The translations under genes and the position numbers were made by a program. 64,000 nt of DNA from Frateuria flava (GTDB lineage: Bacteria > Pseudomonadota > Gammaproteobacteria > Xanthomonadales > Rhodanobacteraceae): the NCBI RefSeq assembly GCF_017837635.1, contig NZ_JAGJRS010000014.1, positions 62,001 to 126,000 on the forward strand, read 5' to 3'. The notes beneath the pieces are model-generated. The model had not been told where the DNA came from. It saw nothing but the letters and a program-made list of their open reading frames with translations, and ran no database searches. This document shows positions 1 through 13,335 of this stretch, piece by piece. The stretch's first letter is position 1. Each line of letters starts with the position of its first letter.

Positions 1-996
1 ATGGCGCGCCAAGGTGCCTTACGGGCCGCCACGCTGACTGCACGCCTGCTCGCCTTTGCACGCCGCCAGCCCCTGCAGCCCAAACCCATTGACGCCAGCC
101 GCCTGGTCACCGGTCTGGCCGATCTCCTGCAGCGCACGCTCGGCGCGACGATTGCCTTGGAAACCGTCGCCGGGGCCGGCCTGTGGCCGGCGCTGGCCGA
201 CGCCGGGGAACTGGAGAACGCGCTGGTCAACCTGGCGGTCAACGCCCGCGATGCCATGCCTGAAGGCGGGCGCCTGACCATCGAAACCAGCAATGCCTGC
301 CTCGACGAAGATTACGTCGCCGGGGTGCCCGAACCGTTGCCGGCCGGCCACTACGTGCTCATCGCGGTCAGCGACACCGGGTGCGGGATGGACCAGGTCG
401 CCCTGCAAAAGGCATTCGAGCCATTCTTCACGACCAAGGACGTCGGCAAGGGAACGGGCCTGGGCCTGAGCCAGGTGTATGGGTTCACACGCCAGTCCGG
501 CGGGCACGTGCGCATCTACAGCGAGCCGGGCCATGGCACCACGGTCAAGCTCTATCTGCCGCGCTGCCTGGATACGCGCTGCGTGGACACCGTGGCTCCG
601 CAGCCGGAGAACCAGGCATCGCCGCGTGGAAGCGAGACTGTCCTGCTGGTGGAAGACCACGAGGATCTGCTGGCGTATTCGGTCGCGGTGCTGCGCGAGC
701 TGGGCTATCGCGTACTGGCCGCGCCCGATGCCGCGGCGGGCCTGGCGCTGCTCGGGCGCGAGCCGGAGATCGACCTGCTCTTCACCGACATGGTCCTGCC
801 CGGGGGCGTGGACGGCCGCCAGCTCGCCGAGGAAGCGCGACGCGACCGCCCCGGCCTGAAAGTGCTTTTCACCTCCGGCTATGCGCGCAACGCCATTCTC
901 CGCAACGGCCGGCTGGAAACGGGCATGGACCTCCTCCCGAAGCCATTCACCGGCGAGGCGCTGGCTGCGCGGGTCAGGGCGGCGCTGGACCGGTAG
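1..996 (+). CDS. Hybrid sensor histidine kinase/response regulator, C-terminal part (5' end outside window)
   Basis: The visible part starts inside the second helix of a HisKA dimerisation domain (LTARLLAFARR), so the phospho-acceptor His and any sensor domain lie left of the window; the ATG at base 1 is probably internal. A HATPase domain follows (about residues 35-190): N-box NARDAMPEGG, G1 DTGCGMD and G2 GKGTGLGL. A receiver domain fills residues 215-331, with the phospho-acceptor Asp in LLFTDMVLP (about residue 263) and the conserved Lys in LLPKPF. It resembles the two hybrid kinases at 35953 and 39670, so it belongs to the same PAS/hybrid kinase class. The stimulus cannot be inferred. 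Confidence 0.9.
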   Translation: MARQGALRAATLTARLLAFARRQPLQPKPIDASRLVTGLADLLQRTLGATIALETVAGAGLWPALADAGELENALVNLAVNARDAMPEGGRLTIETSNACLDEDYVAGVPEPLPAGHYVLIAVSDTGCGMDQVALQKAFEPFFTTKDVGKGTGLGLSQVYGFTRQSGGHVRIYSEPGHGTTVKLYLPRCLDTRCVDTVAPQPENQASPRGSETVLLVEDHEDLLAYSVAVLRELGYRVLAAPDAAAGLALLGREPEIDLLFTDMVLPGGVDGRQLAEEARRDRPGLKVLFTSGYARNAILRNGRLETGMDLLPKPFTGEALAARVRAALDR

Positions 997-1016
997 CCGA
1001 AAAGCTGCCCAAAGGC

Positions 1017-3101
<2,085 letters not shown>

Positions 3102-3224
3102 CGGGGAAAACTCTCGGGAAGTCCAGAAACGATTGCGGCGTCATCCCCGCCCGTGCGGGAATGACGCCACGAAGGCGGGAAGGTCCGGGATGGGCATGCC
3201 GAGGCTCCCGGGATCCATGTGGTC

Positions 3225-5222
<1,998 letters not shown>

Positions 5223-6071
5223 CTACCGCGCCTCCGCCGCCTCCAGCGTGTTCTCGATCAGAGTCGCCACGGTCATCGGCCCCACCCCACCGGGCACGGG
5301 CGTGATCCAGCTGGCGCGCTCCGCGGCGGGTGCAAACTCGACGTCCCCGACAAGCCGCCCGTCGTCGAGACGGTTGATGCCCACGTCGATCACCACCGCA
5401 CCCGGCTTGATCCACTCCCCCTTCACCAGCCCCGGCCGGCCCACCGCGACAATGACGATGTCGGCCTGCCGCACGAAACCCTCCAGGTCGCGCGTGAAGC
5501 GATGGCAGCAGGTCGTGGTGCAACCGGCGATCAGCAGCTCCAGCGCGAGCGGCCGGCCGACGTGGTTGGAGACGCCGACGACCACCGCGTGCTGGCCGCG
5601 CACCGGACGGTCGGTGTGGCCTAACAGGGTCATTACGCCCTTGGGCGTGCACGGGCGCAGGCCGAAGCGGCGCAGGGCCAGGCGCCCCACGTTTACCGCC
5701 TGGAAACCATCCACGTCCTTGCTGGCATCGATGCGATCGACCAGCGCGTCCTCGTCGATATGCGGCGGCAACGGCGACTGCACCAGGATGCCGTGCACAG
5801 AGGGGTCGGCGTTGAGCCTGTCGATCAGCGCGAACAGCTCGGCCTGCGTGGTGCTTGCGGGGAGGTCGTAATCGAACGATCGGAAGCCCACCTGGTGGCA
5901 GGCCTTGCGCTTGTTGCGCACGTACACCGACGAGGCCGCATCGTCGCCCACCAGCACGACCGCGAGCCCCGGTTCCGCCAGGCCGCGAGCCTTGCGTTCG
6001 GACACGCGCCGCCCCACCCGCTCGAGCAGTTCCTGCGCGATGCGTTTGCCGTCGAGGATGCGTGCGGTCAT
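5223..6071 (-). CDS. folD: Bifunctional methylenetetrahydrofolate dehydrogenase/cyclohydrolase FolD
   Basis: Interconverts 5,10-methylene-, methenyl- and 10-formyl-THF, supplying C1 units for purine and fMet synthesis. The 282-aa length is typical. The catalytic segment [13 protein letters not shown] has Tyr50 and Lys54/Lys56. The segment [15 protein letters not shown] and the Rossmann fold loop [13 protein letters not shown] (NADP site) follow the family pattern, although the usual GRSxxVG is GVSNHVG here. The C-terminus [15 protein letters not shown] is diagnostic. It stands alone after the repeat array, on the same strand as guaB. Confidence 0.97.
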   Translation of the reverse strand: MTARILDGKRIAQELLERVGRRVSERKARGLAEPGLAVVLVGDDAASSVYVRNKRKACHQVGFRSFDYDLPASTTQAELFALIDRLNADPSVHGILVQSPLPPHIDEDALVDRIDASKDVDGFQAVNVGRLALRRFGLRPCTPKGVMTLLGHTDRPVRGQHAVVVGVSNHVGRPLALELLIAGCTTTCCHRFTRDLEGFVRQADIVIVAVGRPGLVKGEWIKPGAVVIDVGINRLDDGRLVGDVEFAPAAERASWITPVPGGVGPMTVATLIENTLEAAEAR

Positions 6072-6140
6072 GGGGCTGCCTGGTCTGCAAAGCGCCTATT
6101 ATCCCGTCGCCACCGACCCTGCACAAACGCGCCAGGCATC

Positions 6141-6199
6141 GTAGGGTGGGCTTGAACCCACCTTTATCGACTGGCGAGGTGGGCTGAAGCCCACCCTGC
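6141..6199. repeat. Interspersed inverted repeat, GTGGGCTT family
   Basis: Two inverted arms, GTAGGGTGGGCTTGAACCC and AGGTGGGCTGAAGCCCACC, lie between folD and the acetyltransferase gene. The same family recurs at 61616-61669 (GGGCGCAAGCCCACCCTG ... GTAGGGCGGGCTTGCTGCCC) and as a single arm near 44080-44106. It is always intergenic in this window. Confidence 0.75.
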
Positions 6200-6218
6200 A
6201 AAGTCCAAGGATGCCGCC

Positions 6219-6773
6219 GTGTCCCTGCCCGCCCATGTGGAACTTGCCGAGGGTCGGCTGCTTTTACGCCCCTGGCAGCCGGAGGATGCACCGGCGCTGC
6301 ACCAGGCCGTGCAGGAGTCGCTGGAAACCGTCGGCCGCTGGCTGCCCTGGTGCCACGCCGGCTACGACCTCGACAAGGCGCGGGCGTGGATACGGCATTG
6401 CCGCGAAGGCTGGGCGAACCACGGGCAATTCGCGTTCGGCGTATTTGAGCGCGATAGCGGCGTATTGCTCGGCAGCGTTGGGTTGAGCCAGCGCAACCTG
6501 ATGCACCGTAGCGCGTCGTTGGGCTACTGGGTGCGGCAGTCGCGGCAGGGCCAGGGCATCGCCCGGCAGGCTGCCAGGATCGCGGCACGCTTCGGATTCG
6601 ACCGGTTGGGGCTGGTTCGCATCGAGATCGTTGCGTTGCCGGACAACCACGCTAGCCGGCGGACGGCCGAGCACGCCGGGGCGCGGTTCGAGGTCATCGC
6701 CCGGCATCGGCTCTGGGTGCGCGACCGCGCGATGGACGCCGCAGTGTACGCGCTCGTTCCCGCGGATCTCTGA
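6219..6773 (+). CDS. GNAT-family N-acetyltransferase (RimJ/RimL-like)
   Basis: The 184-aa protein opens with LRPWQPEDAPALHQAV, typical of RimJ/RimL ribosomal-protein acetyltransferases. It contains the acetyl-CoA loop (RQGQGIARQAARIA, about residues 108-121, matching the Q/RxxGxG/A pattern) and the NHASRRTAEHAGARFE segment of that subfamily. The start is GTG at 6219, 8 bp after an AAGG. It stands alone and converges on der. The substrate is unknown; it could act on the N-terminus of a ribosomal protein or on a small molecule. Confidence 0.85.
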   Translation: MSLPAHVELAEGRLLLRPWQPEDAPALHQAVQESLETVGRWLPWCHAGYDLDKARAWIRHCREGWANHGQFAFGVFERDSGVLLGSVGLSQRNLMHRSASLGYWVRQSRQGQGIARQAARIAARFGFDRLGLVRIEIVALPDNHASRRTAEHAGARFEVIARHRLWVRDRAMDAAVYALVPADL

Positions 6774-6785
6774 CCCCAACCCGTT

Positions 6786-6860
6786 GCAGGAGCCCGCTTG
6801 CGCGGCGATGCGCTTTGCCAACGGTCGGCGAAAGGCATCGCCCGCGAACGAGCTCCTGCC
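6786..6860. repeat. Palindromic repeat pair (REPIN-like) between convergent genes
   Basis: Two arms of about 24 bp face each other: GCAGGAGCCCGCTTGCG-CGGCGATGC on the left and its near-complement GCATCGCCCGCGAACGAGCTCCTGC on the right. About 20 bp lie between them. A single arm of the same family occurs at 54143-54168 (GTGGGAGCCCGCTTGCGGGCG), and a degenerate one near 44741. The pair fills the gap between the convergent acetyltransferase and der genes and may help end both transcripts. Confidence 0.75.
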
Positions 6861-6877
6861 AGAGGCCCTTCACACAG

Positions 6878-8278
6878 CTATTTCTTGCGCTTTTTCATCT
6901 CGCGGATCATCCGCTGGCGCTTGCGCTGCTGGCCCTCGGTGAGGACGTTCTTGCGCCCGGCGAACGGGTTGTCGCCATCGCGGAAATCGATCCGGATCGG
7001 CGTGCCTTCCAGCCGGTAGCGCTTGCGGAAGAAGCCTTCGAGATAGCGGCGGTAGGCGGGCGCAATGTGCTTGGTGCGGCTGCCGTGGATCACGATGGTC
7101 GGCGGATTGGAGCCGCCCGGATGCGCGAAGCGCAGCTTGGGGGCATGGCCGCGGACCAGCGGCGGCTGGTAGGCCTCGTAGGCTTTTTCCAGCGTACGCG
7201 TCAGGTCGGACGAACCCAGCTCGTGTGTGGCCGAGGCATGCGCGCGGACGATCGCGCGCATCAGCTCGCGCAGGCCCGAACCGTGCAGTGCGGAGATGAA
7301 CACGGTCTTGGCCCAATCGACGAAGACCAGCTTGCGCTCGAGCGTGCGCTGGCATTGTTCGCGCTGGTAGGCGTCCATGCCGTCCCATTTGTTGACGGCA
7401 ATCACCAGCGCGCGGCCTTCTTCGACCGCATGGCCGATCAGGGTCAGATCCTGGTCGGCCAGGTTCTCGCGCGCGTCGACCATCAGCACGACGACCTGGC
7501 TGGCGGCCATCGACTGCAGCGTCTTGATGACGCTGAATTTCTCCACGCCCTCTTCCACCCGCGCCCTGCGGCGCACGCCGGCGGTATCGATCAGGGTGTA
7601 GCGCTTGCCGTCGCGCTCCAGCGGCACGCGGATGGGATCGCGCGTGGTACCGGCGACGTCGGAGACGATCAGCCGGTTTTCGCCGAGCAGGCGGTTGATC
7701 AGGGTGGACTTGCCGGCATTCGGGCGCCCGACGATGGCGACGCGGATGCTGTCGTCCTCGGCCTGCGCTTCGGATTCGTCCTCGTCCGGCGGAAGCAACG
7801 GCAAGGCCGCGGCGATCAGATCCTCGGTGCCGCGATTGTGCGCGGCCGACAGCGGCAGCATGGCGGCGATGCCGAAGCGGGTGAATTCGCCAAGGGCATC
7901 CTGCTCCTCCAGACCGTCGGTCTTGTTGACGCCAAGCAGGATCGGTTTGCCGCTGCGACGCAGCTCGGACAGGATGCCCTGGTCCTGCGGCAGCAGGCCG
8001 TCACGGGCATCGACCACGAACACCAGCACCTGGGCCTCGTCGATCGCCAGGCGTACCTGTTGCGCGGTGAGCGCGTCGAGGCCTTCCTCGACGCCGGACA
8101 GCCCGCCGGTATCGACCACCACGAACGGGCGCGGGCCGAGGTGGCAGACGCCGTAGTGGCGGTCGCGGGTGACGCCCGGCATGTCGGCCACCAGGGCGTC
8201 GCGGCTGCGCGTCATTGCATTGAAGAGGGTCGATTTACCGACGTTGGGGCGACCGACCAGGGCGACGACGGGCAGCAT
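6878..8278 (-). CDS. der: Ribosome biogenesis GTPase Der (EngA)
   Basis: Essential tandem GTPase acting in 50S subunit maturation. The 466-aa protein has two G domains, each with a P-loop (LVGRPNVGKST near residue 6 and IVGRPNAGKST near residue 179), DTGG/DTAG switch II and NKTD/NKWD specificity motifs. A C-terminal KH-like domain ends in a lysine-rich tail (MKKRKK). It is the last gene of the minus-strand yfgM-bamB-der group and starts 25 bp after bamB ends. Confidence 0.98.
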   Translation of the reverse strand: MLPVVALVGRPNVGKSTLFNAMTRSRDALVADMPGVTRDRHYGVCHLGPRPFVVVDTGGLSGVEEGLDALTAQQVRLAIDEAQVLVFVVDARDGLLPQDQGILSELRRSGKPILLGVNKTDGLEEQDALGEFTRFGIAAMLPLSAAHNRGTEDLIAAALPLLPPDEDESEAQAEDDSIRVAIVGRPNAGKSTLINRLLGENRLIVSDVAGTTRDPIRVPLERDGKRYTLIDTAGVRRRARVEEGVEKFSVIKTLQSMAASQVVVLMVDARENLADQDLTLIGHAVEEGRALVIAVNKWDGMDAYQREQCQRTLERKLVFVDWAKTVFISALHGSGLRELMRAIVRAHASATHELGSSDLTRTLEKAYEAYQPPLVRGHAPKLRFAHPGGSNPPTIVIHGSRTKHIAPAYRRYLEGFFRKRYRLEGTPIRIDFRDGDNPFAGRKNVLTEGQQRKRQRMIREMKKRKK

Positions 8279-8303
8279 GATTCAGCATCTTCCTTGCGGG
8301 CGG

Positions 8304-9518
8304 TCAGCGCGTGCCGCCGAGACGGTAGGCGCCGATGCGGCCCTCCACGTCCTCGACGTACACGACGTCACCCACGACCAGCGGCTGGGCGCGGATGGCG
8401 TGCCTGGACAGGCGCTCACGGGCGGCCAGCGCGCCGTCGCCGGTCTGCAGCCAGTGCACGTAGCCTTCGATGTCACCGACCACCACGTAGTCGCCCTGCA
8501 CTGCCGGCCCGGTCAGCCAGCGGTACTTGAGGTTGTCGTTCTTCCACATCTCGGCGCCGGAGCTCTTGTCGAACGCCCACACCAGCGAGTCGTCGTCCAC
8601 CGCGTAGAGCGCGTTGCCCTTGGTCGCCAGCGAGACATAGGTGGAGAACGGATGTGCCCACATCGGCCGTCCGCTGGGACCGTCGATGGCCACCAGATTG
8701 CCGTGGTAGGCGGCGCCGTAGAGCGTACGGCCGTCGAGCAGGATGGAGCCGTCGGCGTCGTCCAGGCGCTCGATCTCGGTGCGGCCTTCGCCGCTGGCCA
8801 GGTTCTGCTCCCACAGCTTCTCGCCATTGTCCAGCCGCAGTGCGACCAGCTTGCCGCCGTCGCTGCCGAAGAACACCACACCGTTGGCGACCATCAGCGG
8901 ACCGTTGCCACGCAGGCTGAGCAGCGGCACTTCGCTCTGGTCGTAGACCCAGCGACGCTCGCCGCTGGCGGTATCCAGGCCATAGACGCGACCGTCGCCG
9001 GTGCGTACCACCACCAGATCGCCCACGATCACGGGCGAGGCAAGCACTTCGGACTTGAGCGTGGCCTCCCAGCGCGGACTGCCGTCCTTCGCGTTGACGC
9101 CGTAGACGTGGCCATCGAGCGTACCGACGGCGAGCAGATCACCGCTGACCGCCGGGCCGCCGGCGTAGAAGACGTCCTTGCGCTTCTTGTCGCCCCAGCC
9201 GAACCAGCCGTGGGTGCGCGAACTCTTGGACCAGATCGTCTTGCCCGTGTTGGCGTCGAGCGCGACCAGCTTGCCGTCGGCGCTGTCGGCGTAGAGCACA
9301 CCATCGACCACCGCCGGGCGCAGGCGTACGCCGGTGTCGCCAGCGCCATCACCGATCGTCTCGCGCCACAGGCGGGTGACCTGCACCGTCGGCTTGAAAT
9401 CCTTCGACAGCGGCGTCGGCGGCTGGACGTTTTCCTTCTTGGCGCTATGGCAACCGGCCAGGGCCACAAGTCCGACCAGCGCCACGGCTATCGCCCGCTT
9501 CATGCCCATCACCTTCAT
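8304..9518 (-). CDS. bamB: Outer membrane assembly lipoprotein BamB
   Basis: Lipoprotein subunit of the BAM complex that inserts beta-barrel proteins into the outer membrane. The 404-aa protein has a signal peptide with lipobox LAGC (Cys23 from this start; a start at Met6 is also possible). Repeated PQQ-type beta-propeller blades follow, with recurrent A-xx-G-xx-W/Y motifs such as LVALDANTGKTIW, VYGVNAKDGSPRW and VYGLDTASGERRW. Its ATG overlaps the yfgM stop by 4 bp (ATGA), so translation is probably coupled. The position next to der is conserved in gammaproteobacteria. Confidence 0.97.
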   Translation of the reverse strand: MKVMGMKRAIAVALVGLVALAGCHSAKKENVQPPTPLSKDFKPTVQVTRLWRETIGDGAGDTGVRLRPAVVDGVLYADSADGKLVALDANTGKTIWSKSSRTHGWFGWGDKKRKDVFYAGGPAVSGDLLAVGTLDGHVYGVNAKDGSPRWEATLKSEVLASPVIVGDLVVVRTGDGRVYGLDTASGERRWVYDQSEVPLLSLRGNGPLMVANGVVFFGSDGGKLVALRLDNGEKLWEQNLASGEGRTEIERLDDADGSILLDGRTLYGAAYHGNLVAIDGPSGRPMWAHPFSTYVSLATKGNALYAVDDDSLVWAFDKSSGAEMWKNDNLKYRWLTGPAVQGDYVVVGDIEGYVHWLQTGDGALAARERLSRHAIRAQPLVVGDVVYVEDVEGRIGAYRLGGTR

Positions 9519-10165
9519 GCGCCCTGCTTCCCGGCCACGGCCAGATCGTCGAGTTTGAGTTGCAAGGCGGCGCGCTGGGGCGCGTCTTCAGCCATGGCGG
9601 CCAGCGCCGCCTGGTAGGCCTTGCGCGCGTCATCCGCGCGATCAAGCTTGACCAGCGCATCGCCGCGTAGTTCCTGACGCAAGGCTTCGTAGCCCTTCGC
9701 ATTGACCGCATCAAGCGTGGCCAGCGCGTCCTTGGCCTTGTCGGCGGCCATCTGCACCTTGGCCGTGCGCAGCTCGATGAGCGGCTTGAGCGCGTTGTCG
9801 CCCACATGGCTGCGCGCCCACTGCAGGGAGACCAGCGCCTTGTCCAGTTGCTTCGCTTCGACCAGGCGCTGCGCCTGGTCGCTGGCACCGAGCACCGCGT
9901 AGGTGGACTTGGCGTAGTCCTTCTCCAGGCGCTCGACCAGCTTGTCGGCCTCACCGGTATTGCCGGAAGCCAGCGCCGTCTGCAGCTGCTGGTAGAGGTT
10001 GGACGCCTCCATCTCGCGCGAGGCCTGGTGGTTGCGCCACTGCTGCCAGCCAAAGATCGCGACCAGACCGATGACGATGCCGATGACGATGGACAGGCCA
10101 TTCTGGCGCAGCCATTGCTGTACGCGTTCGCCTTGCTCGTAATCGTCGTATGCGTCGAATGCCAT
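9515..10165 (-). CDS. yfgM: YfgM-family membrane-anchored TPR protein
   Basis: 216 aa from the ATG encoding MAFDAYDDYEQGE; an upstream in-frame ATG at 10201 lacks the conserved N-terminus. A single transmembrane helix (about residues 24-43) separates a short cytoplasmic acidic N-terminus from a periplasmic TPR-like domain. In E. coli YfgM works with PpiD at the SecYEG translocon as a periplasmic chaperone; that role is inferred from family membership. It overlaps bamB by 4 bp. In most gammaproteobacteria hisS precedes it; here rodZ does. Confidence 0.9.
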   Translation of the reverse strand: MAFDAYDDYEQGERVQQWLRQNGLSIVIGIVIGLVAIFGWQQWRNHQASREMEASNLYQQLQTALASGNTGEADKLVERLEKDYAKSTYAVLGASDQAQRLVEAKQLDKALVSLQWARSHVGDNALKPLIELRTAKVQMAADKAKDALATLDAVNAKGYEALRQELRGDALVKLDRADDARKAYQAALAAMAEDAPQRAALQLKLDDLAVAGKQGA

Positions 10166-10354
10166 GCAGATGTCCGTCAAAAGCGCGCGCCGCGACGGCA
10201 TGGGCCGACCCGGCGCTGGGAAAAGTAGGTTGGAATAGCCCTGACCGAACGGGAACGTCGGTCAATGGGCAAGCATAACCGATGCACCGCGGCCGCGGGC
10301 AGTCTGACGTCCTTCGAACCGCGCAATCCGGGCGTTCGCCGCAGGCGAAAGGGA

Positions 10355-11335
10355 TCAGGCGCCGCTGGGTGCCGGCTTGCCGTCCTGCACGCGGAAGTGG
10401 GCCACGTTGGCGCGGCGGTACGCCTCCAGCGGCAGCGGCTGGCCGTCGATGCTGACCTTGGCGCCGCCGGCGTTGCCGATGCGCACGTCCAGCGGCTGCG
10501 CGCTGTTCCACGTCTTGCTGGTACCGGCCGGCAACAGGCCGTATTCCAGGCGGGAGCCGTCGGCGGCCACCACTTCGACCCAACTGGCTTCGGCCAGCGT
10601 GAGACTCACACTGTGCCCGCCCGGCACGGCAGCCGCGGGAGCTGGCATGGGGCTGATGATCTCGGGCCGGGTGGCAGTCAGGCTTCCACTGTCCAGACCG
10701 GGGAACGGCGCCATCGAAGCCATCAGCGGCTGCTCCTCGACGGGCGGCGTGATGGTCGCCTTGCGAGCGGCCGCCGCCACAGCGGCGTTGGCATGGTTGC
10801 TGGCGACATGCGCGGGGGCGTCCTGCTGGGCGACCGGCGTGGCGTCCAGTGGCGCCAGATGGCTCAGGTCGCGGTCAAGCGTGCCGCGCACGCCCAGCCA
10901 CACCATCGGCACCACGATCACCGCGGTCAGCACCACGTAGGTGGCGGCAGTGGCGTAGCGTTCGAGCAGGTAGCGCGAATGCGACATGCCGCCCGTGGCC
11001 ACCAGCGTCGGCTCGGCGCGCTTGAGGCTCGCCAGTTCCGCCTGAATGGATTCCTCGTCCACACCCAGGTAGCGCGCGTACTTGGCGATATAGCTTGCCA
11101 GGTAGACGGCGTAGTCGATGCCTTCGCGCTGGTTGCTCTCCAACTGGCGCAGCACGCGCGCCGGGAGCTTGAGCGTGTGCGCGCAGGCATCGATATCCAG
11201 GCCGCGCGCCTCACGTGTGGCGCGCAGGCGGCTACCGAAACTGGGGGACTGATCGTTCGACGGGCCATCCGTGATCGCCGCGACGGCGAACAGGTCAATC
11301 GCGCGATGGCCGGGATTGGACTGCTGGAAGGTCAT
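10355..11335 (-). CDS. rodZ: RodZ-like cytoskeletal HTH membrane protein
   Basis: 326 aa. An N-terminal Cro/C1-like HTH domain (about residues 32-100, with FGSRLRATREARGLDI and YAVYLASYIAKYARYL) is followed by one transmembrane helix (about 131-149), an Ala/Pro-rich linker, and a C-terminal beta-rich DUF4115-type domain (LTLAEASWVEVVAADG). RodZ links MreB to the cell wall machinery and helps set rod shape. The start overlaps the pilF stop by 4 bp (ATGA). The 30-residue extension before the HTH is longer than in E. coli, so a later start is possible. Confidence 0.9.
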   Translation of the reverse strand: MTFQQSNPGHRAIDLFAVAAITDGPSNDQSPSFGSRLRATREARGLDIDACAHTLKLPARVLRQLESNQREGIDYAVYLASYIAKYARYLGVDEESIQAELASLKRAEPTLVATGGMSHSRYLLERYATAATYVVLTAVIVVPMVWLGVRGTLDRDLSHLAPLDATPVAQQDAPAHVASNHANAAVAAAARKATITPPVEEQPLMASMAPFPGLDSGSLTATRPEIISPMPAPAAAVPGGHSVSLTLAEASWVEVVAADGSRLEYGLLPAGTSKTWNSAQPLDVRIGNAGGAKVSIDGQPLPLEAYRRANVAHFRVQDGKPAPSGA

Positions 11336-12120
11336 GGGCTAGCGGGTGCGTCGAGGGCGCGGGCCTGATCCGAATCCGGGAACTGGCTTTGCAGTCGCCT
11401 GCGGTAATTTTGGGCAGCATCCGTGTTACCCAGGCGGGTTTCGATGTCGTGGCCGAGCTTGAGCGCGTCGGCACTAGGCTGGCCCAGCGCGTCGAAGCGC
11501 TGGATGAACGCACGCGCGCGGAACGCGTCGTTGTTCAGGAACAGGGCCTTGGCCAGGTGCAGCAGCGCATCGCCATTCTGCGGATTGGCATCCAGCGCCT
11601 TTCGCAGAGAGGCTTCGGCGCCGGCCAGGTCGTTCATGCGCAACTGGCAGATACCCTTGTTGGTCAGCGCCACGTCCGGCGTCTGGTAGAACGGGTCTTT
11701 CAGCGCGGTGTCGAAATACCTGAGGGCTTCGGCGCCCTTGCCGATGCGGCACAGAAAGGTGCCGAGATTGTTGTTCGGCATGCCCCTGTCCGGCTCCAGC
11801 TGGACCGCGCGCCGGTAATGCTGTTCGGCCTGCGCAGGGCGATTGATGCGCTCGTCGAGCACGGCGATCACAGTGTGCGCCGGCGCGTAGTCCTCATCGA
11901 ACTGGAGCGCCTTGTTGAGCTTCTCCAGCGCGGTCTTGAGGTCGCCGTTGGCCATGTACTGCTGGCCGAGTTCGGTATGGATGCGCGCGGCGTCCTGCGC
12001 CTCCTGGCTGCGGCTGGTGTGCGGAATCCGGCCGCCGAGACTGCCTTCCTCGGTGGTCGTGGTGACGCATCCTGCCAGCGCAAGCGCCAGCGCTGCCCCC
12101 ATCCAGCGTTCAAGACGCAT
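11332..12120 (-). CDS. pilF: Type IV pilus biogenesis/stability lipoprotein PilF (PilW)
   Basis: Outer-membrane lipoprotein pilotin that helps assemble the PilQ secretin. The chosen start ([18 protein letters not shown]) gives a compact lipoprotein signal with acylated Cys18; an in-frame ATG 24 bp upstream is less likely. The mature part is TPR repeats (for example [29 protein letters not shown] and [26 protein letters not shown]). It overlaps the end of rlmN by 11 bp and rodZ by 4 bp, so the three genes are very likely one operon. Confidence 0.93.
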   Translation of the reverse strand: MRLERWMGAALALALAGCVTTTTEEGSLGGRIPHTSRSQEAQDAARIHTELGQQYMANGDLKTALEKLNKALQFDEDYAPAHTVIAVLDERINRPAQAEQHYRRAVQLEPDRGMPNNNLGTFLCRIGKGAEALRYFDTALKDPFYQTPDVALTNKGICQLRMNDLAGAEASLRKALDANPQNGDALLHLAKALFLNNDAFRARAFIQRFDALGQPSADALKLGHDIETRLGNTDAAQNYRRRLQSQFPDSDQARALDAPASP

Positions 12121-13273
12121 GCACCACTCCTTGTCCCTGATCAAGGCGTTTGCGGAACTCGGCTTGCCGGCGCGTGCGGTCCAGTACCTGACCCTTCAAC
12201 TGGCCACAGGCGGCATCGATGTCGTCGCCGCGCGTACGGCGCAGCATGGTCAGGACGTTCGCGTTGAGCAGCAGGGTCTGGAACGCGCGGATGGTGTCGG
12301 CGTCCGAACGCTCGAAACGCGTGCCCGGGAAGGGGTTGAACGGGATCAGGTTGACCTTGGCGCTGCCGGTGGGCAGCTTGCGCATCAGCTTGATCAGCTG
12401 CTTCGCGTGCTCGGGCTGGTCGTTCACGCCCTTCATCAGGGTGTATTCGAAGGTGATCGAGGTGCGCGGCCGGCGCTCGATCCAGCGCAGACAGGCGCCC
12501 ATCAGCTCGGCGATCGGGTAACGCTTGTTGAGCGGGACCAGTTCCGTGCGCAGCTCATCGTTGGCCGCGTGCAGCGAAACCGCCAGCGACACGTCGATCG
12601 TCTCGGACAGCTTGTCGATCATCGGCACCAGGCCGGCGGTGGAGAGCGTCACGCGCTTGGACGCCAGGCCAAAACCCAGATCGTCGCGCATCAGGCTCAT
12701 CGCCGTGACCACGTTGTCGAAATTCAGCAGCGGCTCGCCCATGCCCATCATCACCACGTTGGTGATGCGACGGTTCTGGTGCGTGACGTTGCCCAGGTGC
12801 TTGGCCGCCACCCACATCTGCCCGATCACTTCGGACGCGGCGAGGTTACGGTTGAAGCCCTGCGTGGCGGTCGAGCAGAACTGGCAGTTCAGGCCGCAAC
12901 CGACCTGCGAGGACACGCAAAGCGTGCCGCGGGTCGGCTCGGGGATGTAGACCGCCTCGATGGCGTTGCCGCCATCCATGCCCAGCAGCCACTTGTGCGT
13001 GCCGTCGGCGGCGGCCCTGTCGAACAGCGTCTTCGGGGGACCGACGTAGCACGAGGCCTCGAGCTTGGCGCGCAGCGCCTTGCCCACGTCGGTCATCTTG
13101 CCGAAGTCGTCTTCCAAGCGGTGGTAGATCCACTTCATCACCTGCTCGGCGCGATAAGGCTTCTCGCCGAGCTGCGCGAAGAAATCACGCAACCCCTGGC
13201 GATCGAAGTCGAGCAGGTTGACCTTGTCGCTTGCGGCTTTCGGGTCGGATGGAGTGGAAGTGGCCTGGTTCAT
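12110..13273 (-). CDS. rlmN: Dual-specificity 23S rRNA A2503/tRNA A37 C2-methyltransferase RlmN
   Basis: Radical-SAM methyltransferase making m2A in 23S rRNA and tRNA. The 387-aa protein has the iron-sulfur motif CxxxCxxC in [12 protein letters not shown]. The upstream Cys in [10 protein letters not shown] and the C-terminal resolving Cys in DIDAACGQL are the pair needed for the methyl-transfer mechanism, and both are present. The length is normal. It sits between ndk and pilF, the conserved gammaproteobacterial order. Confidence 0.97.
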   Translation of the reverse strand: MNQATSTPSDPKAASDKVNLLDFDRQGLRDFFAQLGEKPYRAEQVMKWIYHRLEDDFGKMTDVGKALRAKLEASCYVGPPKTLFDRAAADGTHKWLLGMDGGNAIEAVYIPEPTRGTLCVSSQVGCGLNCQFCSTATQGFNRNLAASEVIGQMWVAAKHLGNVTHQNRRITNVVMMGMGEPLLNFDNVVTAMSLMRDDLGFGLASKRVTLSTAGLVPMIDKLSETIDVSLAVSLHAANDELRTELVPLNKRYPIAELMGACLRWIERRPRTSITFEYTLMKGVNDQPEHAKQLIKLMRKLPTGSAKVNLIPFNPFPGTRFERSDADTIRAFQTLLLNANVLTMLRRTRGDDIDAACGQLKGQVLDRTRRQAEFRKRLDQGQGVVHAS

Positions 13274-13282
13274 TTTGAGAGT

Positions 13283-13330
13283 GCGGCCATGGATGGCCGC
13301 TTTTTGACCTTCGCGCTCATGGATGAGCGC
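13283..13330. repeat. Twin 18-bp hairpins with an ATGGAT core
   Basis: Two hairpins of identical length lie 30 bp apart just upstream of rlmN: GCGGCCATGGATGGCCGC (13283-13300) and GCGCTCATGGATGAGCGC (13313-13330). The arms differ but the central ATGGAT is the same, so the second arm pair has changed in step with the first. They fall between ndk and rlmN. The first is followed by TTTTT on the plus strand, but no plus-strand gene ends there. Confidence 0.8.
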
Positions 13331-13335
13331 ACAAG

